Source: Aquibacillus koreensis
GTDB lineage: Bacteria > Bacillota > Bacilli > Bacillales > Amphibacillaceae
Assembly: GCF_025154055.1 (NCBI RefSeq)
Contig: NZ_JAOALK010000008.1
Span: 57,373 to 121,372, forward strand
DNA length: 64,000 bases
Direction: 5' to 3'
The position numbers and the translations under genes are program-made. Positions 20,705 through 30,958 of the stretch are shown piece by piece. Position 1 is the stretch's first letter. Every line of letters starts with the position of its first letter. The notes beneath the pieces were generated by a model. The model was not told the origin of the DNA. It did no database searches and was given only the letters and a program-made list of their open reading frames with translations.

Positions 20705-22825
20705 ATGGCAGATGATAAAAAAGTATTCTCCACCGAGATTTCGGGACAACCCTTTACGGTTGAAATTGGTGAATTAGCAAAACAAGCAAATGGTGCTTGC
20801 ATGGTGCAATATGGAGACACATCTGTACTTGCAACTGCAACTGGTTCAAAAGAACCTAAGGACTTACCATTTTTTCCTTTAACGGTAAATTATGAAGAAA
20901 GATTGTATGCGGTTGGTAAAATACCAGGTGGATTCATTAAAAGGGAAGGACGTCCGAGTGAAAAAGCGGTTTTAACATCTCGTTTAATTGACCGCCCTAT
21001 TCGTCCATTATTCCCAGATGGCTATCGTAATGACGTGCAAGTAATAAGTATTGTTATGAGTGTTGATCAGAATTGTCCATCTGAAATTGCTGCAATGATT
21101 GGATCTTCTATTTCGTTGTGTGTATCAGATATCCCATTTGATGGACCTATTGCTGGAGCGATCGTAGGCCGAGTGGATGGAGAGTTTATCATTAACCCTT
21201 CAACAGAGCAACGAGAGAAAAGTGATTTAGATTTAATTGTGGCAGGAACTAAGGACGCCATTAATATGGTAGAAGCAGGCGCTGAAGAAGTACCTGAAGA
21301 AATTATGTTAGAGGCAATTATGTTTGGTCATGATGAGATCAAGCGACTTTGTGCGTTTCAAGAAGAGATCATTGCCGAAGTTGCAAAAGAAAATATGGAA
21401 GTTACTTTATTTGAACTAGATAAAGAAATTACTGCAGCTGTGGAAGAAAAAGCACTAACTTCTTTAAAAGAAGCAATTCAGGTCCAAGAAAAGCATGCAC
21501 GTGAAGATGCAATTCAAAAAGTAAAACATGAAGTTATTGCATCGTATGAAGAGCAAGAGGCAGATGACACGACATTAAAACATGTACGTGGTGTGCTTGA
21601 TAAGATCGTTAAAGAAGAGGTTCGTCGCTTAATCACAAAGGAAAAAATTAGACCAGATGGAAGAAAGATTGACGAAATTCGTCCATTATCTTCACGTATT
21701 GGTGTTTTACCAAGAACACACGGTTCAGGATTGTTTACTCGTGGACAAACACAAGCATTAAGCGTTTGTACTTTAGGTGCTTTAGGAGATGTGCAGATTC
21801 TTGACGGATTAGACCTAGAAGAATCAAAACGATTCATGCATCATTATAATTTTCCACAGTTTAGTGTTGGTGAAACAGGTCCAATAAGAGGTCCTGGACG
21901 TCGAGAAATTGGACATGGTGCCTTAGGAGAACGTGCCCTAGAAGTTGTTATACCATCAGAAAAAGAATTTCCATATACCATTCGTCTAGTATCTGAAGTT
22001 CTTGAATCAAACGGTTCAACATCACAGGCGAGTATTTGTGCAAGTACATTAGCGATGATGGATGCAGGTGTACCGATTAAGGCTCCGGTTGCCGGAATAG
22101 CAATGGGACTAGTGAAATCTGGAGAAGACTATACAATTCTAAGTGATATTCAAGGGATGGAAGATCATCTAGGTGATATGGACTTTAAAGTAGCTGGAAC
22201 CGCAAACGGTGTAACAGCCTTGCAAATGGATATCAAAATTGATGGGTTATCAAGAGAAATTCTCGAAGAAGCACTACAACAAGCGAAAAAGGGTCGTATG
22301 CACATTCTTAATTCTATGCTTGAAACGATTAACGTGCCAAAACAAGAGTTGTCACAGTATGCGCCTAAGATCATTCAACTACAAATTAACCCTGATAAAA
22401 TCCGTGATGTTATTGGACCTAGCGGTAAACAAATTAATAAGATCATTGATGAAACAGGTGTTAAAATCGATATTGAACAAGACGGACTTGTGTTTATTTC
22501 CTCTTCAGATATGGAAATGAATCAAAAAGCGAAGAAAATCATAGAAGATTTAGTTCGTGAAGTTCAAGTAGGAGAAATGTATTTAGGAACCGTAAAACGA
22601 ATTGAAAAATTTGGTGCCTTTGTTGAGATATATAAAGGTAAAGAAGGCCTTGTTCACATTTCTGAAATGGCAGAAGAAAGAATTCGTAAGGTAGAAGACG
22701 TCGCCGATATCGGTGATAAAATAATGGTTAAAGTTAAAGAAATTGATAATCAAGGTCGCGTTAACTTATCTAGAAAAGCTGTTATATTGGAAGAAAAAGA
22801 GAAAGAAAAATCAAACACAAAATAA
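20705..22825 (+). CDS. pnp: Polynucleotide phosphorylase
   Basis: 3'-5' phosphorolytic exoribonuclease, the main one in Bacillus, acting with RNase Y and the RNA degradosome-like network. It has 706 residues: two RNase PH domains (first with [20 protein letters not shown], second with [14 protein letters not shown] and [15 protein letters not shown]), KH domain ([10 protein letters not shown], about 560), S1 domain (about 620-690). ATG 20705 has AGGAG 12 bases upstream, which is long, but no better start exists. The 165-bp gap from rpsO holds an AT-rich leader with possible weak hairpins. Confidence 0.97.
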   Translation: MADDKKVFSTEISGQPFTVEIGELAKQANGACMVQYGDTSVLATATGSKEPKDLPFFPLTVNYEERLYAVGKIPGGFIKREGRPSEKAVLTSRLIDRPIRPLFPDGYRNDVQVISIVMSVDQNCPSEIAAMIGSSISLCVSDIPFDGPIAGAIVGRVDGEFIINPSTEQREKSDLDLIVAGTKDAINMVEAGAEEVPEEIMLEAIMFGHDEIKRLCAFQEEIIAEVAKENMEVTLFELDKEITAAVEEKALTSLKEAIQVQEKHAREDAIQKVKHEVIASYEEQEADDTTLKHVRGVLDKIVKEEVRRLITKEKIRPDGRKIDEIRPLSSRIGVLPRTHGSGLFTRGQTQALSVCTLGALGDVQILDGLDLEESKRFMHHYNFPQFSVGETGPIRGPGRREIGHGALGERALEVVIPSEKEFPYTIRLVSEVLESNGSTSQASICASTLAMMDAGVPIKAPVAGIAMGLVKSGEDYTILSDIQGMEDHLGDMDFKVAGTANGVTALQMDIKIDGLSREILEEALQQAKKGRMHILNSMLETINVPKQELSQYAPKIIQLQINPDKIRDVIGPSGKQINKIIDETGVKIDIEQDGLVFISSSDMEMNQKAKKIIEDLVREVQVGEMYLGTVKRIEKFGAFVEIYKGKEGLVHISEMAEERIRKVEDVADIGDKIMVKVKEIDNQGRVNLSRKAVILEEKEKEKSNTK

Positions 22826-22846
22826 ATACTGTTTTGTGAATCGAGT

Positions 22847-22876
22847 AAGAAGCTGGCGTGCCAGTTTCTTTTTTTA
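22847..22876 (+). terminator. Intrinsic terminator after pnp
   Basis: A 10-bp stem (22847-22856 with 22861-22870, one G-U) with a CGTG loop, then a T run. Confidence 0.88.
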
Positions 22877-23054
22877 TACGCTATAATTTTACTGAAATCA
22901 TAAGATTTTTAATATTCTATAGAATAAGGTTCAAGATTATCCTTAAGGGAAGAATATAACAACTGCTTCGCAAACACACTTTTTTATCACTAGTGCTTCA
23001 TTCGTTCTAACTTGTCCTTCATTATCATAAATTTTTAATGAGGGAGGGGTTTAA

Positions 23055-24011
23055 TTGAATAAAACAATTATGCAACTTTTAATGTTTTTGCTTATACTAC
23101 TATTGGTATTTCCATATCAATCTCCGAACTTTTATTCATTCCAAGACTACACTAATGATTCTAATGTCGTCTCACAACTCGTAGTTAAGAATAAAGATAA
23201 TTTAATGGAGCAAATTAAACAAAAAAGTGATGCATACGAAGTGCCACCAGTAAATGCAAAGATTGATAAAGTGTGGAAAAAAATGCCTGGGAGAAATGGA
23301 CTAAAGGTAAATATAGAAAAGTCTTATGAACGGATGAAAGAAAAAGGTGTGTTTGACGAGACTCTGCTTGTTTATGACCAAGTTGAGCCAGAAACCTCTT
23401 TAGATGATTTACCACCATCCCCAATATATAAGGGACATCCGGATAAAAATATGGTTTCATTCTTAATTAATGTTGCATGGGGAACAGAAAATATTCCAAG
23501 TATGCTTAATACTTTAAAAAAGCACCAAGTAAAGGCGACTTTTTTTATAGAAGGCAAATGGGCTAGTAATAACACGAAACTAGTTAAAATGATTAAAGAA
23601 GAAGGTCATGTTATTGGAAATCATGCTTATGACCATCCAGATATGAACAGCCTTACCGAAGAGAAGAATAGGGAACAAATACAGAAAACGAATGAAATTC
23701 TTGAAGCCATCACAGGGGAAACACCGAAATGGTTTGCACCACCTAGTGGGAGCTTTAATAATCAGGTGGTTGAAATTGCTTCCAAATTAGATATGTACAC
23801 GGTGTTGTGGTCAGTGGACACTATAGATTGGAAAAAGCCAACTACATCGGTAATGATTAATCGTGTAATGTCTAACATACATCCAGGTGCTACTATACTA
23901 ATGCACCCAACTAACTCCGTAGAGCAAGGTTTAGATGAGTTAGTTTTGAATATTCAACAAAAAGGGTATAAAATTGGTACAGTAGAAAGATTATTAAGTG
24001 AAAAAAGATAA
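23055..24011 (+). CDS. ylxY: YlxY-like polysaccharide deacetylase homologue, degenerate active site
   Basis: Protein of 318 residues with an N-terminal membrane anchor/signal (about 4-22) and a C-terminal NodB fold (about 135-310). Motif 1, normally TFDDGP with the catalytic aspartate, reads INVAWG here. The second motif keeps HAYDHP; the third, normally RxPxG, reads APPSG. So two metal/catalytic elements of the CE4 family are lost, and a deacetylase activity is doubtful. It starts at TTG 23055 after GGGAGGGG. B. subtilis ylxY lies at the same place between pnp and mlpA. Possibly sporulation-linked, but I see no clear promoter. Confidence 0.85.
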   Translation: MNKTIMQLLMFLLILLLVFPYQSPNFYSFQDYTNDSNVVSQLVVKNKDNLMEQIKQKSDAYEVPPVNAKIDKVWKKMPGRNGLKVNIEKSYERMKEKGVFDETLLVYDQVEPETSLDDLPPSPIYKGHPDKNMVSFLINVAWGTENIPSMLNTLKKHQVKATFFIEGKWASNNTKLVKMIKEEGHVIGNHAYDHPDMNSLTEEKNREQIQKTNEILEAITGETPKWFAPPSGSFNNQVVEIASKLDMYTVLWSVDTIDWKKPTTSVMINRVMSNIHPGATILMHPTNSVEQGLDELVLNIQQKGYKIGTVERLLSEKR

Positions 24012-24047
24012 TGTAAACTTTCATGACTGTTAATAGGAGGACTCAAT

Positions 24048-25268
24048 TTGTTACAAAAACATGTTTGCCAAAATGGTCTTCGTATCGTCCTAGAAGAGAT
24101 ACCAGCAGTAAGGTCTGTAACGATTGGTATTTGGATTAAAACTGGATCGAGAAACGAAGGTAAAGAAAATAATGGTATGTCACACTTTTTAGAGCACATG
24201 TTCTTTAAAGGAACATCTACTCGTTCTGCGAAAGATATAGCTGAAGCGTTTGATGCTATAGGTGGACAAGTAAATGCTTTTACATCGAAAGAGTACACTT
24301 GCTACTATGCTAAAGTTTTAGATACACATAAAAATTATGCATTAGAAGTATTAGCGGATATGTTCTTTAACTCGAAATTTGATAAAGATGAAATGGAAAG
24401 AGAGAAAAAAGTTGTATTAGAAGAGATAAAAATGTCGGAGGATACACCAGATGATATTGTCCATGACTTGCTTTCAAAAGCTTCTTTTGGTAGTCATCCT
24501 TTAGGTTATCCAATATTAGGTACTGAGGCAACATTAGCTTCTTTTGAACCCGAGGATCTTCGAGCTTATATGGAAAAAAACTATGGTCCTGATAATATTG
24601 TTATCTCGGTTGCTGGGAATGTTAATGAATCCTTTTTTAATGATATTGATCGTTTATTTGGTAGCTATACGACATCACAGTCTTTAGACCCTTATAACGC
24701 ACCGGCATTTATAGCGGAACATGTATCAAGAAAAAAAGAAACGGAACAAGCGCATTTATGTCTTGGTTACAATGGCTTTTCCATTGAGGATACAAGTATT
24801 TATAGCTTAATTGTAATGAATAATGTATTGGGGGGAAGTATGAGTTCAAGGTTATTCCAAGAAATCCGTGAACAAAGAGGGTTGGCTTATTCTGTTTTCT
24901 CCTATCATAGTTCATATTTAGATAATGGTTTACTTACTATATATACTGGAACGAGTAAAGAACACCTACCGCTTCTAAGAGAAACAATCGATCATACAAT
25001 CAAAGACTTGATTGACAATGGCCTAACTGACAAGGAATTGCGTAATAGTAAAGAACAACTGAAAGGGAGTTTAATGTTAAGCCTGGAAAGTACAAACAGT
25101 AGAATGAGCCGTAATGGTAAAAACGAACTCCTGCTTAGAAGACATAAAACGTTGGACCAGATGATTGCTGATATTGATGCTGTAACGCATACATCTACAA
25201 GTGAAGTAATTCAAAAAATATTCGGAAATAGCCATTCAAGTGCGCTAATATCATCCGATGAATTATAA
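24048..25268 (+). CDS. mlpA: M16 family zinc peptidase MlpA/YmxG
   Basis: Pitrilysin/processing-peptidase-like enzyme of 406 residues. The inverted zinc motif HFLEH is at residues 46-50 (H46, E49, H50), with the downstream glutamate in the KVVLEEIKM region. Start at TTG 24048 after AGGAGG. It lies 36 bp after ylxY with no terminator between, so the two are probably co-transcribed; a terminator follows. In B. subtilis, ymxG/mlpA has been described as affecting extracellular protease levels; its substrate is not known. Confidence 0.9.
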   Translation: MLQKHVCQNGLRIVLEEIPAVRSVTIGIWIKTGSRNEGKENNGMSHFLEHMFFKGTSTRSAKDIAEAFDAIGGQVNAFTSKEYTCYYAKVLDTHKNYALEVLADMFFNSKFDKDEMEREKKVVLEEIKMSEDTPDDIVHDLLSKASFGSHPLGYPILGTEATLASFEPEDLRAYMEKNYGPDNIVISVAGNVNESFFNDIDRLFGSYTTSQSLDPYNAPAFIAEHVSRKKETEQAHLCLGYNGFSIEDTSIYSLIVMNNVLGGSMSSRLFQEIREQRGLAYSVFSYHSSYLDNGLLTIYTGTSKEHLPLLRETIDHTIKDLIDNGLTDKELRNSKEQLKGSLMLSLESTNSRMSRNGKNELLLRRHKTLDQMIADIDAVTHTSTSEVIQKIFGNSHSSALISSDEL

Positions 25269-25284
25269 ATTATAAGTATATAAA

Positions 25285-25321
25285 ATAAAACCTATGATAT
25301 TACTCATAGGTTTTATTTTTT
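25285..25321 (+). terminator. Intrinsic terminator after mlpA
   Basis: A 14-bp perfect stem (25285-25298 with 25304-25317) is followed by a T tract; the A-rich 5' arm could also terminate opposite transcription. Confidence 0.9.
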
Positions 25322-25382
25322 TCGCATATTTTAGCATATAAGGAAATATACAGGATAACACCCCTAAGTAGGAGGCGATAAA

Positions 25383-25613
25383 TTGAGGTACAAAGAACTG
25401 AGTGGGAAAGAAATTGTAAATATTAAAGAGGGCTCTCGATTAGGGATATTAGGACAAACAGATTTGGAGCTCAATATAGAGACAGGCCAGATTGAATCAT
25501 TCATCATCCCAAACTATAGTTGGTTTGGACTAAAGAAAGAAGGAACGAGTATAAGGATACATTGGAAAGATGTAAAGAAGATCGGAGAAGATATGATTAT
25601 CATAGAATCTTGA
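25383..25613 (+). CDS. ymxH: PRC-barrel sporulation protein, YlmC/YmxH family
   Basis: Small protein of 76 residues. MRYKELSGKEIVNIKEGSRL, the FIIPNYSWFG stretch and the WKDVKKIGEDMIIIE ending match the YlmC/YmxH family, a PRC-barrel fold seen in sporulating Firmicutes. It starts at TTG 25383 after TAGGAGG. It is a single-gene unit between two terminators, just ahead of the dipicolinate genes, as in B. subtilis. The biochemical role is unknown. Confidence 0.88.
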   Translation: MRYKELSGKEIVNIKEGSRLGILGQTDLELNIETGQIESFIIPNYSWFGLKKEGTSIRIHWKDVKKIGEDMIIIES

Positions 25614-25649
25614 AAATACGCTGCCTTCTTATGGCAGCGTATTTTTTTT
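25614..25649 (+). terminator. Intrinsic terminator after ymxH
   Basis: A 12-bp perfect stem (25614-25625 with 25633-25644) is followed by eight T. Confidence 0.92.
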
Positions 25650-25811
25650 GCTCTTTTGGCACACATTGTTTCTTTCTAATGTGGGGTCCGACTGAGAATA
25701 AACTTTCAAGTTTTCAACAATTTAGAGCATAGCTTTTGTTATAGTGGATGAGACAAATAGGCGAGCTAACTAAAATAACCATAATGGAAAACTGATTTTC
25801 ATATTTTTTTC

Positions 25812-25838
25812 ACTAACTGATGAAACCATCATAATATA
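25812..25838 (+). promoter_or_regulatory. Putative sigma-K-type promoter of dpaA-dpaB
   Basis: AC at 25812-25813, 16-bp spacer, CATAATATA at 25830-25838, an exact match to the CATANNNTA consensus of sigma-K. The B. subtilis spoVF operon is sigma-K dependent, which fits. Confidence 0.55.
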
Positions 25839-25874
25839 ACAAAGAATAGTGATTAAGCCAGGTGAGGTGAAATA

Positions 25875-26768
25875 ATGAATTCAACTAAAAACATTGCCGT
25901 ATTGGGCGGTGACGCAAGATATTTAGAAATGGTAAAAAATATGTCAAAGTCTGATCACATTCATATTGAATTAGTAGGTTTTGATCAATTAAAACAAGGT
26001 TTTTCAGGAGCAAGGCAAATTGATATCGAGGACCTAGATCTTAGCAAATTAGATGCAATTATCCTGCCAATTCCAGGAACCAATGAGGAAGGTTATATAG
26101 AAACAGTATTCTCAGATAAAAAGATACAAATAACTGCAGAGTGGTTAAAGAAACTACCTAAGCATTGCCTAGTATTCAGTGGGATTGCTACTAATCATTT
26201 ACAAGATATTGTAAAAGAAGCCAACCTTTCTCTCTTTCCACTAATGAATCGTAATGATGTCGCGATTTACAATTCAATACCTACTGTAGAGGGAACCATT
26301 ATGATTGCCATTCAAAATACCGACTTTACCATTCATTCTTCCAAAGTGATTGTATTAGGGTTAGGAAGAGTAGGTATGAGTGTGGCTAGTAAGTTTGCGG
26401 CACTGGGAGCAGATGTGTATGTTGGATCCAGAAGTAAAGAGGATATAGCTCGTGCAACGGAAATGGGATTAACCGGTTTTCACATGGGCGAACTTTCTGC
26501 ATATACTGCAAAATGTAATATTCTTATTAATACTGTTCCGGCGATGGTTGTTACAGATAAAGTTATTCAACCAATGCCATCCAATGCCCTAATTATTGAT
26601 TTAGCATCAAAACCTGGCGGAACAGATTTTGATTATGCAGAGAAAAGAGGCATTAAAGCCCTGCATTCATTAGGTTTGCCGGGAATGGTTGCTCCAAAAA
26701 CAGCTGGAGAAATTCTTGGTCATGTTATTGAGCAGATCATATATGAAGAACATCTTGGGGAGGAATAA
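25875..26768 (+). CDS. dpaA: Dipicolinate synthase subunit A
   Basis: With DpaB makes dipicolinic acid from a dihydrodipicolinate-pathway intermediate in the mother cell; DPA with calcium fills the spore core. It has 297 residues. An N-terminal domain opens with IAVLGGDARYLEMV, and the Rossmann nucleotide-binding loop is VLGLGRVGMSVASKF (about 157). ATG 25875 follows AGGTGAGGTGA. dpaB begins 5 bases after its stop. The genes for its precursor (asd, dapG, dapA) follow directly. Confidence 0.95.
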   Translation: MNSTKNIAVLGGDARYLEMVKNMSKSDHIHIELVGFDQLKQGFSGARQIDIEDLDLSKLDAIILPIPGTNEEGYIETVFSDKKIQITAEWLKKLPKHCLVFSGIATNHLQDIVKEANLSLFPLMNRNDVAIYNSIPTVEGTIMIAIQNTDFTIHSSKVIVLGLGRVGMSVASKFAALGADVYVGSRSKEDIARATEMGLTGFHMGELSAYTAKCNILINTVPAMVVTDKVIQPMPSNALIIDLASKPGGTDFDYAEKRGIKALHSLGLPGMVAPKTAGEILGHVIEQIIYEEHLGEE

Positions 26769-26773
26769 GTATC

Positions 26774-27361
26774 ATGTCCTTAAAAGGGAAGAAAATAGGG
26801 TTCGGTATTACAGGGTCACATTGTACGTATGAAGCGGTTTTTCCTGAAATTGAAAAGCTAATTGAAGCGGGTGCGGAAGTAGTTCCAGTAGCTTCCTACA
26901 CTTTTCAAAACACTGACTCAAAGTTTGGTAAAGCACAAGACCACATGGAACGATTTAAAAAGATAACGGGTAGAGACGTTATTACCACAATACCAGATGC
27001 AGAACCTTTAGGACCAATAGAGCCATTAGACTGTATGGTCCTTGCACCATTGACGGGAAATTCCATGAGCAGATTAGCAAATGCAATCACCGATACTCCC
27101 GTACTAATGGCAGCTAAAGCAACGATCAGAAATGGTAACCCAGTAGTGCTAGGAATTGCTACAAATGATGCACTAGGTCTAAACGGCACAAATTTAATGC
27201 GGTTAATGTCAACAAAACTAATGTATTTTGTGCCTTATGGTCAAGATGATCCAATAAAAAAACCAAATTCTTTGGTGTCAGATATGACTTTAATTCAAGA
27301 TACAATTGAACATGCACTTGAGTTTAAACAAATTCAACCTGTCATTATCGAAAGAAAATAG
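26774..27361 (+). CDS. dpaB: Dipicolinate synthase subunit B
   Basis: Flavoprotein-fold subunit (UbiX/Dfp family) of dipicolinate synthase, 195 residues. IGFGITGSHCTYEAVFPE at the N-terminus and the VLAPLTGNSMSRLANAITDTPV core match SpoVFB. Start ATG 26774 follows GGGGAGG in the end of dpaA, so the pair is translated together. The 105-bp gap to asd has no clear terminator, and transcription may continue into the lysine genes. Confidence 0.95.
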   Translation: MSLKGKKIGFGITGSHCTYEAVFPEIEKLIEAGAEVVPVASYTFQNTDSKFGKAQDHMERFKKITGRDVITTIPDAEPLGPIEPLDCMVLAPLTGNSMSRLANAITDTPVLMAAKATIRNGNPVVLGIATNDALGLNGTNLMRLMSTKLMYFVPYGQDDPIKKPNSLVSDMTLIQDTIEHALEFKQIQPVIIERK

Positions 27362-27466
27362 TTCAATAAACTCCTTTCTTACCTTACTAGTGAAGTTATG
27401 TTAAAATAAATACTATTGATAATATATCTTTTATAGTAAGTGATCATGAGAGAGGAGCAAATTTAT

Positions 27467-28510
27467 ATGTCAAACAAACAATACAACGTAGCTTTAGTTG
27501 GTGCAACAGGTGCAGTAGGTCAAAAAATGTTAGAAACGTTAGAGAAGAAAAACTTTCCTATTAAAGAGTTGAAATTGCTATCATCTAGTCGTTCGGCTGG
27601 GAAAAAAATAAATTTCAAAGGTGAAGAGTACACGGTTCAAGAAACAACGCCTGAAAGTTTTGAAGGCGTACAAATAGCGCTTTTTTCTGCGGGAGGATCT
27701 ATTTCTAAAAAGTTTGCGCATGAAGCAGTGAAAAGAGGAGCAGTTGTCATTGACAATACGAGTGCATTTCGTATGGATGAAGATGTTCCATTAGTAGTTC
27801 CAGAAGTAAACGAAGAGGATATTGCAAATCATAATGGTATAATCGCTAATCCAAACTGCTCTACCATTCAAATGGTAGCTGCCTTAAAACCACTTCAAGA
27901 AAAATACGGAATCACTAGAGTTATTGTGTCAACGTATCAAGCGGTTTCTGGTGCAGGTAATTTAGCCATCGATGAATTAAAAGATCAATCACAAGCATTT
28001 TTAAACGGTGAAGATATGAAAGCGGAGCTTCTGCCTGTTAGCGGAGACAAAAAACATTATCCAATTGCATTTAATGCATTACCACAAATCGATGTATTCC
28101 AAGATAATGGATATACGTACGAAGAAATGAAGATGATAAACGAGACGAAAAAAATCATGCATGCTCCTGAGCTACATGTAGCAGCTACATGTGTTCGATT
28201 ACCATTTTTCACATCTCATGCGGAAAGTGTATATGTAGAGGTTGGAGATGAGAATATCGAAGTTGCTGATATTCAAGCTGCATTAGCCAACGCTGATGGC
28301 GTTATTTTAGAAGATGATCCATCAAATCAAGTGTATCCAACACCATTAAGTGCTGCAGGAAAAAGTGAAGTATTTGTTGGAAGAGTAAGAAAAGATCTCG
28401 ACAACAAAAACGGATTCCATTTCTGGGTTGTTTCAGACAACTTACTTAAAGGAGCGGCATGGAATTCTGTACAAATCGCAGAATCAGTGATCAAAAATAA
28501 TTGGCTGTAA
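27467..28510 (+). CDS. asd: Aspartate-semialdehyde dehydrogenase
   Basis: NADPH enzyme converting aspartyl phosphate to aspartate semialdehyde, the branch point to lysine/DAP, threonine and methionine. It has 347 residues. [12 protein letters not shown] binds NADP; the catalytic cysteine is C131 in NPNCSTIQ, and the active-site [10 protein letters not shown] stretch with the base histidine is present. I choose ATG 27467, with GAGAGGAG about 9 bases upstream; an earlier in-frame start at 27440 lies ahead of that site. Confidence 0.96.
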   Translation: MSNKQYNVALVGATGAVGQKMLETLEKKNFPIKELKLLSSSRSAGKKINFKGEEYTVQETTPESFEGVQIALFSAGGSISKKFAHEAVKRGAVVIDNTSAFRMDEDVPLVVPEVNEEDIANHNGIIANPNCSTIQMVAALKPLQEKYGITRVIVSTYQAVSGAGNLAIDELKDQSQAFLNGEDMKAELLPVSGDKKHYPIAFNALPQIDVFQDNGYTYEEMKMINETKKIMHAPELHVAATCVRLPFFTSHAESVYVEVGDENIEVADIQAALANADGVILEDDPSNQVYPTPLSAAGKSEVFVGRVRKDLDNKNGFHFWVVSDNLLKGAAWNSVQIAESVIKNNWL

Positions 28511-28525
28511 TCTAGAGGTGTCAAA

Positions 28526-29749
28526 ATGAAGATATTAGTTCAAAAGTTTGGGGGTACCTCTGTCAGGGATCAAGAAACAAGGCAGAGTGCGATTGAGCAT
28601 ATAAATGATGCAATTAGAGAAGGGTATAAAGTGGTAGTAGTCGTGTCTGCGATGGGACGACACCCTGACCCATATGCAACGGACTCTCTCTTGGAGCTCG
28701 TTGGGTTCCCTCATAGTAATATTAGTAAAAGAGAACAAGACTTACTTCTCTCATGTGGGGAGACAATCTCTTCTGTTGTATTTTCAAATGAATTAAAAGC
28801 AAACCAAATTTCTTCCGTTGCACTTACGGGTGCACAAGCTGGATTCTTAACAAGTGATGATTTCACAGAGGCTAAGATTAAAGCGATGCATGTGGAAAGA
28901 GTGATAGAGGAATTACAACAATCTGATGTGGTTGTGGTAGCTGGATTTCAAGGAAGAACGGAAAATGGTGATATCACAACAATTGGGAGAGGTGGAAGTG
29001 ACACTTCTGCTGCTGCATTAGGGGCTGCTTTAGATGCAGATTATATTGATATATTTACAGATGTAGAAGGCATCATGACAGCTGATCCACGCGTAGTAAA
29101 ATCGGCTAGAACATTAAATGTAGTAACATACACTGAGATTTGTAACTTGGCCTATCAAGGTGCAAAAGTAATCCATCCAAGAGCCGTTGAGATTGCTATG
29201 CAAGCGAAGGTTCCAATTAGAGTCAGGTCTACAAAATCAAAAGATACAGGCACGTTAGTTACTACCTCAAGGGATACGATTAAAGGGAAAGACATTCCTG
29301 ATCGTCTCGTGACAGGTATTGCACATATGTCAGGAATAACACAGATCAAGGTACATGCTGATCATGAACCATATCAATTACATTCTAAAGTGTTTAAAGC
29401 AATGGCAGAAGCAGGTATTTCAGTTGATTTCATCAATATCTCACCAAGTGGGGTTATTTATACAATTCCCAAAAACTTCACAGATGAAGCACTGAAGTTA
29501 TTAGAAGCATTGTCTTATCAGCCTGAAATTATTGAGGATTGTGCAAAAGTATCTTTGGTAGGGGCTGGTATGACTGGGGTACCAGGTGTAACTGCAAAAA
29601 TTGTTCAAACACTAACCGATGCAGGGGTTCAAATCCTTCAATCTGCCGACAGTCATACAACTATTTGGGTGCTCATTCGTCATAGAGACCTCATTGCAGC
29701 AGTAAATGCACTCCATGAAACATTTGAGTTATATAACCAATCTAGCTAA
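28526..29749 (+). CDS. dapG: Aspartokinase I (DAP-sensitive, DapG type)
   Basis: Phosphorylates aspartate at the start of the lysine/DAP pathway. It has 407 residues. The KFGGTS motif is at residues 7-12, GRGGSDTSAAALGAAL and DPRVV are in the kinase domain, and two ACT domains follow (about 265-400). Its place between asd and dapA identifies it as the DapG isozyme, which in B. subtilis serves DAP for wall and spore. ATG 28526 has AGAGGTG upstream, 15 bases after asd. No lysine riboswitch is present. Confidence 0.94.
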   Translation: MKILVQKFGGTSVRDQETRQSAIEHINDAIREGYKVVVVVSAMGRHPDPYATDSLLELVGFPHSNISKREQDLLLSCGETISSVVFSNELKANQISSVALTGAQAGFLTSDDFTEAKIKAMHVERVIEELQQSDVVVVAGFQGRTENGDITTIGRGGSDTSAAALGAALDADYIDIFTDVEGIMTADPRVVKSARTLNVVTYTEICNLAYQGAKVIHPRAVEIAMQAKVPIRVRSTKSKDTGTLVTTSRDTIKGKDIPDRLVTGIAHMSGITQIKVHADHEPYQLHSKVFKAMAEAGISVDFINISPSGVIYTIPKNFTDEALKLLEALSYQPEIIEDCAKVSLVGAGMTGVPGVTAKIVQTLTDAGVQILQSADSHTTIWVLIRHRDLIAAVNALHETFELYNQSS

Positions 29750-29838
29750 ATGATTTCTGTGGTATAGGAATCGGTCTGAATGATACTCTTCATCTTTAAA
29801 AGTTAGTATGTAGTCGAGGATGAAAGGAGAATAGAGTA

Positions 29839-30705
29839 ATGGATTTTGGGAAATTACTCACAGCAATGGTTACCCCGTTTGATGAAAATAACCAAGTTAA
29901 TTTCAGTAAAACAACGGTTTTAATAAACCATTTAATTGAGAATGGTACCGAAGGGCTTGTGGTTGCTGGAACAACTGGTGAATCTCCGACACTTAGTTCT
30001 GAGGAAAAAGTACAACTGTTTGAACATGTAGTGAAAGTAGTTGACAAACGTGTTCCTGTCATTGCAGGCACTGGATCAAACAATACAAATGCATCAGTGG
30101 AATTAACAAAAAAAGCAGAAGAAGCTGGTGTAGATGGTGTGTTACTTGTTACGCCATATTATAATAAACCGAACCAACAAGGAATTATAGAACATTTTAC
30201 AAAAATAGCAAACAACACTAATCTGCCTGTAATGCTTTATAATATCCCAGGAAGAACGGTCGTTAATATGACAGTCGATACAGTTGTAACGTTATCAAAA
30301 GTAACGAACATTGTTTCAATAAAAGAATCTAGCGGTGACTTAGATGTTGTTGCACAAATGATTGAAAAAACAAGTGATGATTTTAGTGTATATAGCGGTG
30401 ACGATAGCTTAACCTTACCAATGTTATCTATTGGTGGGAATGGTGTTGTTTCTGTTTCTTCCCACATTATTGGTATTGAAATGAAAGAAATGATAGATGC
30501 CTATGAAACTGGGGATGTAAGAAAAGCAGCGCGAATTCATCGACAGTTATTACCAGTAATGAAAGGTTTGTTTATTGCACCATCACCTAGTCCAGTTAAA
30601 ACAGCCTTAAGGCTAAAGGGACTAGATGTAGGTAATGTGCGATTGCCTTTGGTTCCACTCTCTGAGATTGAAATAGAATATTTAGCAGGGTTATTAATCA
30701 AATAA
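29839..30705 (+). CDS. dapA: 4-hydroxy-tetrahydrodipicolinate synthase
   Basis: Condenses pyruvate with aspartate semialdehyde in the lysine/DAP pathway and supplies the dipicolinate precursor. It has 288 residues, a TIM barrel. The Schiff-base lysine is K162 in VSIKESSGD; the GTTGESPTL and TPYYNKPNQ motifs with the catalytic tyrosine are intact. ATG 29839 follows AAAGGAG. A strong terminator follows at 30721. In B. subtilis rnjB comes next; here tepA is next instead. Confidence 0.96.
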   Translation: MDFGKLLTAMVTPFDENNQVNFSKTTVLINHLIENGTEGLVVAGTTGESPTLSSEEKVQLFEHVVKVVDKRVPVIAGTGSNNTNASVELTKKAEEAGVDGVLLVTPYYNKPNQQGIIEHFTKIANNTNLPVMLYNIPGRTVVNMTVDTVVTLSKVTNIVSIKESSGDLDVVAQMIEKTSDDFSVYSGDDSLTLPMLSIGGNGVVSVSSHIIGIEMKEMIDAYETGDVRKAARIHRQLLPVMKGLFIAPSPSPVKTALRLKGLDVGNVRLPLVPLSEIEIEYLAGLLIK

Positions 30706-30720
30706 TAAATTGCTGCTCAT

Positions 30721-30770
30721 AAGTATCCTACAGATAGACATCTAAGATGTCTTCTGTAGGATACTTTTTT
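30721..30770 (+). terminator. Long intrinsic terminator after dapA
   Basis: A 14-bp outer stem (30721-30734 with 30753-30766) is extended by an inner 7-bp stem, then TTTTTT. Confidence 0.92.
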
Positions 30771-30958
30771 ATCTATTTGGAAGGATAACGTGTAAATCAG
30801 TCAGTTTGAATTAGGACTTCATGGGGCTGTAACACATTTAATAAACTTTACTTACCATACTTTCTCAAAGTATCTCCTACTATTCAAAAACTAGAGGGTA
30901 TCAACTTATTTCAAATGTTCATACTATACGTAGAGTTAAATGAAAGGAGCGTTTTATA

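Noticed and set aside
27362..27466. Lysine riboswitch ahead of asd-dapG
   Set aside because: The gap is only 105 bp and has no L-box features.
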